A DNA stretch of 64,000 nt, taken from assembly GCA_017523995.1 (NCBI GenBank), contig JAFWUX010000090.1, positions 9,999 to 73,998 on the forward strand. The letters are read 5' to 3'. Below the pieces are notes generated by a model. It saw only the letters and a program-made list of their open reading frames with translations. It made no database searches and was not told where the DNA came from. Shown one piece after another: positions 7,926 to 16,520 of this stretch. Origin of the DNA: Oscillospiraceae bacterium (GTDB lineage Bacteria; Bacillota_A; Clostridia; Oscillospirales; Ruminococcaceae). Each line of letters opens with the position of its first letter. Position 1 is the first letter of the stretch. The position numbers were made by a program, and so were the translations under genes.

Positions 7926-8498
7926 ATGCATGCAGAAATCATCTGCTCCGCTGAAACGGCGCTGCGGAAGCTGAAAGAAGGGAATCTCAGATACCTGAAC
8001 GAAACGAAAGGCACCGGAGATATCTCACCGGAAAAGCGCTGCGATGTCTTAGCAAACGGTCAGCGTCCGTTTGCGGTGATCGTCACCTGCTCGGATTCGC
8101 GCGTGGTGCCTGAGTATGTGTTCAGCGCCGATCTCGGCGATCTGTTTGTGATTCGTGTTGCGGGCAATGTGATTGATGATCATCAGCTCGGCTCAATCGA
8201 ATATGCGGCTGAGCATCTCGGAATACGGCTTGTTGTGGTACTCGGGCATGATCACTGCGGTGCGGTCGATGCGGCAATCAACCATGATCCGGACGGATAC
8301 ATCAAGTTTATCACCGATGAGATCAAGCTGGCAATCGGCAATGAAACCGATGATTATAAAGCATGCTGTATGAATGTGCGCAGAAGTGTCAGCCTGATTG
8401 AAAGCAGCTTTGAGATTCAGCAGGAAGAAGAACACGGACTCAAGGTCATCGGAGCACTCTACCGCCTTGCGGACGGCGCTGTCGAATTTGATATCTGA
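7926..8498 (+). CDS. Beta-carbonic anhydrase
   Basis: A 190-residue protein with CSDSRVVPE (zinc Cys and the Asp-Arg dyad) and GHDHCGAVDA (zinc His and Cys). These give the Cys-Asp-His-Cys set of the beta class, together with F-V-I-R-V-A-G-N. It interconverts CO2 and bicarbonate in the cytoplasm, useful in a fermenter that consumes bicarbonate in carboxylation. ATG 7926 follows GGAAAGGAG. It has its own promoter and a terminator directly downstream. Confidence 0.94.
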   Translation: MHAEIICSAETALRKLKEGNLRYLNETKGTGDISPEKRCDVLANGQRPFAVIVTCSDSRVVPEYVFSADLGDLFVIRVAGNVIDDHQLGSIEYAAEHLGIRLVVVLGHDHCGAVDAAINHDPDGYIKFITDEIKLAIGNETDDYKACCMNVRRSVSLIESSFEIQQEEEHGLKVIGALYRLADGAVEFDI

Positions 8499-8502
8499 GC
8501 AG

Positions 8503-8536
8503 AAAGAATGCCCTTCCGAAGAAGGACATTCTTTTT
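8503..8536. terminator. Bidirectional terminator
   Basis: AAAGAATG-CCCTTC and GAAGGA-CATTCTTT form a long stem around a CGAA loop, with a T tract on the plus side and a matching A tract on the other. It separates the carbonic anhydrase gene from the convergent esterase gene. Confidence 0.8.
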
Positions 8537-8537
8537 C

Positions 8538-10817
8538 TTATGCTTTGAACAGCACGCGGATGAAATTGTACATCAGCGGTGTAACAGTGCTGTTGTCATG
8601 TCCGCCGCCCGGAACCGAAATAAAGATATTCTCCGTGCCGTGCGCTGTGAACAGATCGGAATAGATCTTCGGGTAATCGTTGACCATGCCGTCATTCGTT
8701 CCACCTGCTATCATCAGCACATAGGGCGAATAGGGCGGGCCGATCTTGATTTCATCCTTGCTCATGACACCGGGATGATCCATGAACTGATCCTTTGTCG
8801 GATAGATACCCGGTGCCGGTGCGCCTGCGCCGATATATCCGATTTTGTCGCAGCACTTCATACCGCAGTAGAGCGATTCTCTGCCGCCCATTGAAAAGCC
8901 TGCAATTGCTGTGTTTTCGCGGCCGGTCTTTACGGGATAATGCGATTCAATATAGGGCATCAGGCTGCCGGGGAGGTCCTCGACGAACAGATCGTAGCCG
9001 TAAACATCCGCCTGCCCGTTGCCGGTCTGCTTCGCATGTGCCGGATCAGAATACTGATCTGTGAACACGATAATCATCGGCTCAGCTTCGCCGCTTTTGA
9101 TCAGCGTGGTTGCGATCTCGCGCACGCCCATACCGTTGACCATTGCGGACTCATCGCCGCCGTAACCGTGGTTGACATAGAACACGGGATATTTTTTGCT
9201 CTTGTCATATCCGGGCGGCAGCCAGACGTTTGCACCCTTATTCCGGTTTGCCGTCTTCGAGAAATACGTGATGTGTTCAAGCGTCCCCTCTGCTTTTCCC
9301 ATTGCAGATGCCGGCACGGTTGCCGTGACCTGATCGCGAATCTTTGCCATATAATCCTTTCCTGTTTCCGACTGTACCGTACTTCCCGGATTTAGAATCT
9401 TCTGCTTCAGCAGCGTCAGATCCGCTGCAGTCAGTGCGTTGTCTGCGTCAATGTCGGCGGTCTCTGCGAAGATTTCCGTTTTCTTTGTCAGGAGATATTC
9501 GAGCAGTGCTTCTACATCGGCATTCTCGATTGTTCCGTTGTGATCAACATCGCCTCTGTTGTATTTCGTAGGTGCGGATGTTCCGTCCGTCTTTGTAACG
9601 GTAACTTCATCCAGATAGAAATCACATGTGCTGTCGCTTGTTTCAATATAGAGAACCGGATTCGAGCCCTCTTTGATGCGATAATCTGTGGCGGAAAGCG
9701 TCAGCCATTTTCCGGATGCAGCATCCCCTTCTGCGAATGTGTCATAGAAAGCGCCGTCATCTGTATCATACTGCATCGTCATTTTGAAGTGAACGGAAGA
9801 ACCCGTTTTCTGCATCACCTGCGCGTTCACGCTGATATAGGTTCCCGCCGGACACTTTTTGCTGCTGAGGGAATATGCGATACCGTTCCAGTCATCGCTG
9901 CGGTCTGTAACTGCTGCTGAACCTGAACCGCTTGCGGCTTCTGCTTTTGTTAGGGCTACAGTGTCCCCTCCGCGGCTTGTCCAGCCGGAGAGACTGCTTT
10001 CAAAATCCGAATGCACAATCTCGGGATTATCCGGATCATCCGGTGTTTCTGTTTCGGCAAGATAATCTTCGATTACATCCGCCCAGAACTCACCCATTTT
10101 GCGGTATCCTGTTCCGCTCGGATGCAGATTATCCGAGGACATATCCGCCATTCCGTTCATGGAACCGTGAACATCCGCAAAACGGACATTCTCGCCGTAT
10201 GACTCCGCAACCTTCTTGACGGTATTGTTGTAATTCCCGACGCGCTGCGCATTGCCGCCGTAAGCCGTAAACTCCGGAATCGAACCCATGAAAATGACGC
10301 TGTCCTGCGGCATATCTGCGATGATGTAGTCGATCAGTGTATGCAGATCCTTCTCGCAGTCATTCAGATTCCGGTTTGCAGTCATGTCATTTGTACCAAT
10401 AATCAAAAGCACGATATCCGGCTTGCAGGTTTTGATTGCATCCTTGTTTTTGAGCTTTTCATAGAGACCGTTTTCGCCCCAGCTCGGGATCGGATACTGC
10501 TGTTTGATCGTATATCCGCTGTATCCTGCATGGTTGTCATCGTAGCTGACCTGCTGTCCGTTATAATTGAAGCTTGCCTGATTCTTTCCCTCCGGACCGA
10601 CCAGATCAAATGTGATCCCTTTCTGTTTCAGTGAATAATCCAGATACTTTCGGTATCCGCCGTCATCACCGAGACCGAATGTAATGGAGTCGCCGATCGG
10701 CATAATGTTGATCTGATCCAGTGCGTCTGCTTCAAGCTGCGGCATTTGCGGAAATGCTGAAAACAGTGATGCGCAGAATACCGCAGAAGCAATCAGAATT
10801 GTTTTGCGTTTTTTCAT
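8538..10817 (-). CDS. Cellulosomal two-domain esterase, CE3-CBM22-dockerin-CE1
   Basis: A 759-residue secreted enzyme. Residues 1-31 are a signal peptide. About 35-255 is an SGNH/CE3 acetylxylan esterase with GDSITFG, a GTND block and D-N-L-H for the catalytic Asp and His. About 262-410 is a CBM22-like beta-sandwich. About 417-475 is a dockerin with two calcium loops (RGDVDHNGTIENADV and TADIDADNALTAADL). About 485-759 is a CE1 feruloyl/acetyl esterase with nucleophile motif GFSMGG and a C-terminal GGGHD. It would remove acetyl and feruloyl groups from xylan while anchored to a scaffoldin. Start ATG 10817 follows GGAGGG. Confidence 0.92.
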   Translation of the reverse strand: MKKRKTILIASAVFCASLFSAFPQMPQLEADALDQINIMPIGDSITFGLGDDGGYRKYLDYSLKQKGITFDLVGPEGKNQASFNYNGQQVSYDDNHAGYSGYTIKQQYPIPSWGENGLYEKLKNKDAIKTCKPDIVLLIIGTNDMTANRNLNDCEKDLHTLIDYIIADMPQDSVIFMGSIPEFTAYGGNAQRVGNYNNTVKKVAESYGENVRFADVHGSMNGMADMSSDNLHPSGTGYRKMGEFWADVIEDYLAETETPDDPDNPEIVHSDFESSLSGWTSRGGDTVALTKAEAASGSGSAAVTDRSDDWNGIAYSLSSKKCPAGTYISVNAQVMQKTGSSVHFKMTMQYDTDDGAFYDTFAEGDAASGKWLTLSATDYRIKEGSNPVLYIETSDSTCDFYLDEVTVTKTDGTSAPTKYNRGDVDHNGTIENADVEALLEYLLTKKTEIFAETADIDADNALTAADLTLLKQKILNPGSTVQSETGKDYMAKIRDQVTATVPASAMGKAEGTLEHITYFSKTANRNKGANVWLPPGYDKSKKYPVFYVNHGYGGDESAMVNGMGVREIATTLIKSGEAEPMIIVFTDQYSDPAHAKQTGNGQADVYGYDLFVEDLPGSLMPYIESHYPVKTGRENTAIAGFSMGGRESLYCGMKCCDKIGYIGAGAPAPGIYPTKDQFMDHPGVMSKDEIKIGPPYSPYVLMIAGGTNDGMVNDYPKIYSDLFTAHGTENIFISVPGGGHDNSTVTPLMYNFIRVLFKA

Positions 10818-10877
10818 GTGTTTTCCCTCCTTCTAATCAATCATAAAGTGCGTGTGAACCCATATCTGTCTATTATA

Positions 10878-10906
10878 ATTATAACTGTTCAGACAACCGG
10901 CGTCAA
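10878..10906 (-). promoter_or_regulatory. Promoter of the CE3/CE1 esterase gene
   Basis: TTGACG (10901-10906), 17-bp spacer, TATAAT (10878-10883) on the minus strand, about 60 bp before the start codon. Confidence 0.75.
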
Positions 10907-11014
10907 TCAAAAATCCGCAGAATTACTGTACAATCGCACGAATTTGCATCGGTAGTTGTACGCTTTCTGTTTGTTATTTACAGAATGTGCAATACAAGTT
11001 TCAATCCGAAATAG

Positions 11015-11048
11015 AAAAACGGGATTCCGCAAAGGGAATCCCGTTTTT
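11015..11048. terminator. Terminator after the LRR gene
   Basis: AAAAACGGGATTCC and GGGAATCCCGTTTTT form a nearly perfect stem with T tracts on both strands, 12 bp past the stop of the LRR gene. It isolates that gene from the esterase promoter region. Confidence 0.85.
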
Positions 11049-11060
11049 AGGTTAGACAGT

Positions 11061-14000
11061 TCAGTTCTGATCTGCGAATGCTTCTGCAGCCTTAGAGCCT
11101 TCCGGCGCATTGATCTTTTTCAGCGATGTGCAGCCTGTAAACAGGTCGCTGCCGATTTCAGTCAATCCGCTGCCGAGCGTTGCCTCCTCCAGCGCAGTAC
11201 AATCAACGAATGCACCCTTACCGATCGAAGTGACCGAATCCGGAATCGTGATTGTTGTCAGAGAATCGCAGTGATAGAATGCGCCTTCCCCGATCTTTGT
11301 GATGGTATCCGGCAGAATGATCGTCTTGATGTCTGCATTATGTGCAAATGCATCGTCGGCAATGATCGTGTAGTAATCCGAGACCGTGAATTCCTCTGCG
11401 CTGCTGAAGCAGCGATACAGAATCTTATTGACAGAGAACGTGGAATGATTACTCTCCGCATCTCTCTGTCCCTGCGTACCGTAGAACGCCTGCAGACCGA
11501 TTTGATTCAGTTCCATTGTCGAACTGTCATAATTGTAATAATTCAGGTTTACGAAGTTACGGCAGTTGAGGAACGCATAGTCGCCGATTTCAGTCAGCGT
11601 TTCCGGAATGTAAAGATACCGGCAGGATTCCTCCGGCATACACGGCTTTCCGTTTCCGATCTTTGTAATCGCTTTGCCGTTAATCGAATACGGGAGATAG
11701 ACATACTCGTTTGTGATGTCATCAATGTAGTCAATGCAGATTGTATCGGTTTCCGGCATTACATGATAGGTCAGTCCGGCAGGCTCATAGTCAATGAGAC
11801 CGTTCTTCTCAAGATCGTACAGATTGTAGCTGAATTTGCCCTTGAACAGAACAGGCTCAGGATTCGGGACATAATCGCTTTCTGCATCCGTCTTCTGATA
11901 TCCGATCGCATGCTGCTCAAGATAAAGATTGTCTGTGAAATATTCAAATGTTTTCAGAGACTTGCAGTTCAGGAATGCATCCCCGTAAACTGACATCGAC
12001 TGTTTTGTCTTCAGCGTGACCGATTCCAGAGCGGTGCAGCCTTCAAAGACGTTGCGGTTGATATACGTGAGCGTCTCCGGAAGGGAAACCTCCTTGAGTG
12101 CGGTGCAGTTTTTGAATGCACCGTCACTGATATAACTGAGCTTCTCAGGGAAGACCACTTCCTTCAGCGATGTACAATCCATGAAGGCGTATGTGTAAAT
12201 ACTTGTGCAGGCCTGCGGAAGTTTCACAGATTCAAGAGCTGTGCAGCCCTTGAATGAGCTGTCATTGATGTAATTGAGTGCTTCATTAAAGTGAACGGTT
12301 TTCAATGCCGTGCAGTCCATGAATGTGCCTGTATTGATCGAGGTTATCTGCGGCGGCAGCGTGAACTCGGTCAATGCAGTACAGCCGCTGAACGCATTGT
12401 TGCCGATATACGTCACGCAGGGCCATTCACCGATATTCAGGGATGTGCAGCCGGAAAAAGCGTTGTTGCTGATGCCGGTGAGGTAATTAGTCGGAAGTGT
12501 TGTCAGCGAAGTGCAGCCCTCAAAGCAGTTGGACGGGATATAGGTCAGTTTTTCGCAGAACGAAATCTCCTTGAGCTGATCCAGTCCGGCGAAGGTGCGT
12601 TCAGAGAGATACGTGACGGTATCCGGCAGAACGATTTTTTCAGCTTTACTTCCGGCAAATGCGGTCGGCGCAATGGATGTGATATCGACGCCGTCATAGC
12701 TTTCGGGAATATTCACTTCCTTGCGGGAAGGATCGCACTTGACAACTGTCAGCGTAACACCGTTAAGCGCATAGGTCAAACCGTTTTTGCTGTCAGAAAT
12801 CGTGCTGACCGTTGTGGTTGTAACAGCCGTGGTGGTTGTGACACTGGTTGTGCTCTGACCGGAAACCGTTGTTCCGGAAGCAGTTGTTGTCGTCTCAACG
12901 GGCAGCTCTCTGGACTTATATTTCAGTCCGGACTGCACGAATGTTGTTTCGGTTTCACTGTCCTTCGGCACAACAAACGCTGTCGCAGACACATCCGCGG
13001 ATGAGGTCAGATAGGTGCTCGTGATATGTGCGGGCAGAATAACCTCTTTGAGTGCAGGGCATTTGTCAAATGCATCCAGGCAGAGGTATCTGACACCGGC
13101 AGGGAGTGTGACAGAACTGAGATTTTTGCAGTTCTGAAAGAGGTAGTTCCGGATTTCAGTTACCTGATCGGGAATCACAACAGATTTCAGTTCCTTGCAT
13201 GATCTGAATGCATTGTTCTCAATGGATTTCAGCGATTCGGGCAGCGTAATTGCTGTCAGGTTTGTGTTCTCAAACGCACTGCTTCCGATATACGTCAGAC
13301 CGGAAGGCAGTTTCACTGTTGTCAGAGCGGTATTGCGGAATGCGCTGCCGTTGATTGTTTTGACACTTTCAGGAATCTGAACCTTTTTCAAAGCGGTGCA
13401 ACCGTCACAAAGATTGTAAGGGATCGAAGTAACAGCCTCCGGAAGACTCAGTTCTGTCAATGCTGTACAATTTGAAAAGACTGTTTCCGAAATGACGGAG
13501 ACACTTTCCGGAATTTTGACAGACTTCAGCGCTTTGCAATTATTGAATGCAGCAGAATCAATACGGTGCATGGTATCCGGCAACTCAACAGTTTCCAGTG
13601 CAGCGCATCCGGAGAAGATCCCCTGCGGAAGTGTATTCATGTGCGAAGGCAGCTTAACACTCTTCAGCGATCCGTTTTCTGCAAACACATACTTCCCGAT
13701 TGTTTTCAGAGAATCCGGCAGAGAAACGGATTCAAGGGCCTTGCAGGAGCGGAATGCGTTATCGCCGACGAGCGAAAGCTTCTTCGGGAGCTGAATCTTT
13801 TTCAGACCGGTGCAGTATTGGAATGCTTCGGTCTCCATCACTGTGATGCTGTCAGGGAGTGTGATTTCTTCAAGTCCGGTGCAGTAGCTGAACGCATTGG
13901 AAGGAAGCGTCTTCAAAGCGGATGCTCCGGTGAATTTCACTTTTTTCAAAGATCTGCAGGCATTGAAAGCATAAGTGCCCATGCTGCTGACACTTGCCGG

Positions 14001-16520
14001 AATCGTAACATTTTCCAGATAAATGCAGCTGTGGAATGCCTGAACGCCAATGGAACGAACCTGCTCCGGAATATTAACTGTTACAAGACCGGCACAGTTT
14101 TCAAATGTTCTGGACGGAATGGATGTGAGATTCTTCGGGAGAGATATTTCGGTGATGCCGGTATTTCCGAAGCAGCCTTCACCCATACTTCTTACTGTCC
14201 CTTCAAAGCAAATCGTCTTGATGCCGGAACAGCCGTAGAATGCGCTGTTGCCGATTGCGCAGTTATTCGGGAGCACAAGTTCAGGACCGATTGCGGCGCA
14301 CCCGCTGAATGCGCTGTCACCGAACGTTGTCATTTCGGACGGGATCCGGAAATTGAGTTTATTGCAGTTTGCGAAGAACGAATTGGGAATTGCAGTCCAA
14401 GAACCGTGATAATCAAACTTCTGCAGATTCGAGCAGCCTGAGAACATGCTCGCCGGCAGACGGTAGCTGTCGATGCTGTCTGTCAGGCAGACATATGCAA
14501 GATTGGTGCAGTAGCTGAACATACCATCCGAAAGCTGTGCATCAGATGAAATGTACAGTCTGCGGATATTCTGGATATTGCTGAATGCGCCGGTACCAAA
14601 CTGAATATTTTTGTTGAGCGGCAGTTCATGGAATACCTTGACACGCGAAAATGCTGCGTTTCCGATCTTTGTCACAGAAACCGGCAGCTTATCAATCTCA
14701 AGGCTGGTGCAGCTATTGAACGCCTGATCGCCGATTGATACAATGTCATCGTGGAAATGAACTGTTTTCAAATTTCTGCAGCTGTAAAAAACTTTTTCCG
14801 GCAAAGCTGTGACACCCTGCGGAACTGTAAACTCTGTCAGAGCACTGCAGTTTGAGAACGCCGCTTTGCCGATTTCCGTTACGGAGGACAGATCAGGAAG
14901 ATCAGTCAGAACGGTGCAGTTGGCAAAAGCGCTGTCGGAAATGCTTGTCAGCTGCTTGGAAAGCTTGACCGATTTCAGCTTCGAGCAATTTGAAAATGCA
15001 CCTGTACCAAGTGATTCAACGCCTTCAGCAACGATTTCTTCAATATAGTTGTTTCTGGAAAAAGCGTTGTCTGGAAGTGCCTTCAAAGATTCCGGCAGTT
15101 TGATAGATTTGAGATTCGGGCACTGACTGAATACATTGGCATCAATTGCCGCCAGGTCATCGTTGAAAATGATCTCATTCAGTGCTGTGCAATTGTTGAA
15201 TGCATAAGAATCAAGCTTTTTCAGATTCTTCGGAAGCGTGATCGTTTCAAGCGAAGTGCAGCCGCCGAATGCATATTGTCCAAACTCTGCGTAGCAAGGC
15301 GGAAGCTGTACATTTTTCAGTGAAGCGCAGCTTGAAAATGCACTCTCCTGAATCATACAGGTGTTATCCGAAGCAGAACCGTCACCAAGTGAAACCGTTT
15401 CCAGAGCAGTACAACTGTTGAAAGCACAGCGATTGATCACAATGCGGGCATGCTCAGCCTTGACAGTCTTCAAAGAAGAACAGGACTGGAAAGCATAGTC
15501 ATTGATGACCGTCAACGTATCTGGCAGCTGAATCTCCTTGAGCGAAACGCATCTTTCAAATGCATTTTCGAGAATCGCAGCGCATTTTTCCGGAAGTTTG
15601 ACAGATTCAAGTTTCGTGCAGTTCCGGAACAATCCCTGCCGGACGGCAGCAAGACCGGAAGGCAGCTCAACACTTTTCAATGTCAATCTGGCATCGTAAA
15701 AAGCGGATTCGGCAAAATCGCTGACAGGGCAGCCGCCGAGTGTTTCCGGTATTACCGCGGCTGCATCCTTGCTGTTCCATTTGGTGATGATCGCCTTACC
15801 GTCAACAATCTTGTAGGATGCACCGGTTTTCTCGTCCTGAACGATCTGTGGGACAGTTGTTGTGACCGGAGCGGTTGATGTCTGCACTGCGGTTGTAACA
15901 GCAGGCTTTGCGGTCGTTACGGCTGCAGCGGCGGTTGTAGCCGCTTTGGCAGTTGTTGCAGTAACCGTGGAAGCGACTGTTGTCGCAGTTGCTTTTGCTG
16001 TTGTGACTGGCGGTTTTGTTGTTGTCACAGCAGCTTTCGCAGTTGTAGTCGCCGGAATTGCAGTTGTCGCAGCAGCTTTCGCCGTTGTAGTCGCCGGAAT
16101 TGCAGTTGTCACAGCAGCTTTCGCCGTTGTGGTAGCCGGCTTTGCGGTAGTCGCAGCAGCTTTCGCGGTTGTAGTCGCCGGCTTTGCAGTAGTCGCAGCA
16201 GCTTTTGCCGTTGTAGTCGCCGGCTTCGCCGTTGTAACAGGAGCTTTTGTGGTGACAGCCGTTGTCACAGCTGCTTTGGTTGTTGTAACAGTCGATTTTG
16301 CAGTTGTCACTGCCGCAGTTGTTTCAGCTGCAGGCATAACCAATGCAGAAACCGGATTCTGTACAGCAAAGCTGTCGAAAACTGCAGGATTCAGCGCCGC
16401 AGGTTCTGTCAGCGTATCGGCTGCAGTGGCATGCATCGCGGTCGCCGCCATTGCCGCAGCTGTAAAAGCTGCGGCGAAACGGCGGATTTTCCGTTCTGCT
16501 CTGATTTTATTCGGATTCAT
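11061..16520 (-). CDS. Giant BspA-type leucine-rich-repeat surface protein
   Basis: About 1819 residues. The N-terminal 36 form a signal peptide with a twin-Arg-like basic start. Residues about 63-225 are a low-complexity Thr/Ala/Lys/Pro linker with 14-residue periodicity. From about 260 to the C-terminus there are dozens of LRR_5 (treponemal/BspA) repeats of about 23 residues, of the form A-F-x-x-C-x-x-L-x-x-V-x-L-P. A second Thr-rich spacer breaks them near 1210-1245. Such proteins bind hosts, other cells or polysaccharides. There is no dockerin and no sorting signal. The start ATG 16520 follows GGAGGTG and overlaps the stop of the upstream 2811-residue gene by 14 bp, so both are one operon. 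Confidence 0.88.
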   Translation of the reverse strand: MNPNKIRAERKIRRFAAAFTAAAMAATAMHATAADTLTEPAALNPAVFDSFAVQNPVSALVMPAAETTAAVTTAKSTVTTTKAAVTTAVTTKAPVTTAKPATTTAKAAATTAKPATTTAKAAATTAKPATTTAKAAVTTAIPATTTAKAAATTAIPATTTAKAAVTTTKPPVTTAKATATTVASTVTATTAKAATTAAAAVTTAKPAVTTAVQTSTAPVTTTVPQIVQDEKTGASYKIVDGKAIITKWNSKDAAAVIPETLGGCPVSDFAESAFYDARLTLKSVELPSGLAAVRQGLFRNCTKLESVKLPEKCAAILENAFERCVSLKEIQLPDTLTVINDYAFQSCSSLKTVKAEHARIVINRCAFNSCTALETVSLGDGSASDNTCMIQESAFSSCASLKNVQLPPCYAEFGQYAFGGCTSLETITLPKNLKKLDSYAFNNCTALNEIIFNDDLAAIDANVFSQCPNLKSIKLPESLKALPDNAFSRNNYIEEIVAEGVESLGTGAFSNCSKLKSVKLSKQLTSISDSAFANCTVLTDLPDLSSVTEIGKAAFSNCSALTEFTVPQGVTALPEKVFYSCRNLKTVHFHDDIVSIGDQAFNSCTSLEIDKLPVSVTKIGNAAFSRVKVFHELPLNKNIQFGTGAFSNIQNIRRLYISSDAQLSDGMFSYCTNLAYVCLTDSIDSYRLPASMFSGCSNLQKFDYHGSWTAIPNSFFANCNKLNFRIPSEMTTFGDSAFSGCAAIGPELVLPNNCAIGNSAFYGCSGIKTICFEGTVRSMGEGCFGNTGITEISLPKNLTSIPSRTFENCAGLVTVNIPEQVRSIGVQAFHSCIYLENVTIPASVSSMGTYAFNACRSLKKVKFTGASALKTLPSNAFSYCTGLEEITLPDSITVMETEAFQYCTGLKKIQLPKKLSLVGDNAFRSCKALESVSLPDSLKTIGKYVFAENGSLKSVKLPSHMNTLPQGIFSGCAALETVELPDTMHRIDSAAFNNCKALKSVKIPESVSVISETVFSNCTALTELSLPEAVTSIPYNLCDGCTALKKVQIPESVKTINGSAFRNTALTTVKLPSGLTYIGSSAFENTNLTAITLPESLKSIENNAFRSCKELKSVVIPDQVTEIRNYLFQNCKNLSSVTLPAGVRYLCLDAFDKCPALKEVILPAHITSTYLTSSADVSATAFVVPKDSETETTFVQSGLKYKSRELPVETTTTASGTTVSGQSTTSVTTTTAVTTTTVSTISDSKNGLTYALNGVTLTVVKCDPSRKEVNIPESYDGVDITSIAPTAFAGSKAEKIVLPDTVTYLSERTFAGLDQLKEISFCEKLTYIPSNCFEGCTSLTTLPTNYLTGISNNAFSGCTSLNIGEWPCVTYIGNNAFSGCTALTEFTLPPQITSINTGTFMDCTALKTVHFNEALNYINDSSFKGCTALESVKLPQACTSIYTYAFMDCTSLKEVVFPEKLSYISDGAFKNCTALKEVSLPETLTYINRNVFEGCTALESVTLKTKQSMSVYGDAFLNCKSLKTFEYFTDNLYLEQHAIGYQKTDAESDYVPNPEPVLFKGKFSYNLYDLEKNGLIDYEPAGLTYHVMPETDTICIDYIDDITNEYVYLPYSINGKAITKIGNGKPCMPEESCRYLYIPETLTEIGDYAFLNCRNFVNLNYYNYDSSTMELNQIGLQAFYGTQGQRDAESNHSTFSVNKILYRCFSSAEEFTVSDYYTIIADDAFAHNADIKTIILPDTITKIGEGAFYHCDSLTTITIPDSVTSIGKGAFVDCTALEEATLGSGLTEIGSDLFTGCTSLKKINAPEGSKAAEAFADQN
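16030..16240. repeat. 42-bp tandem repeats encoding a Thr/Ala linker
   Basis: About five copies of a 42-bp unit encode a 14-residue block close to P-A-T-T-T-A-K-A-A-A-T-T-A-K in the linker of the LRR protein. Copies differ by a few silent and conservative bases (for example Ala to Val, Lys-Pro to Ile-Pro), so they are not a recent perfect expansion. Similar but shorter units extend to about 15890 and 16330. Confidence 0.8.

Noticed and set aside
16030..16240. Regular repeats that could be taken for a CRISPR array
   Set aside because: The 42-bp units are contiguous, in frame and encode a Thr/Ala linker; there are no unique spacers.
11061..16520. Hundreds of similar short segments as a DNA repeat or recombination hotspot
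   Set aside because: They are protein-level LRR_5 repeats with diverged DNA, inside one continuous reading frame.
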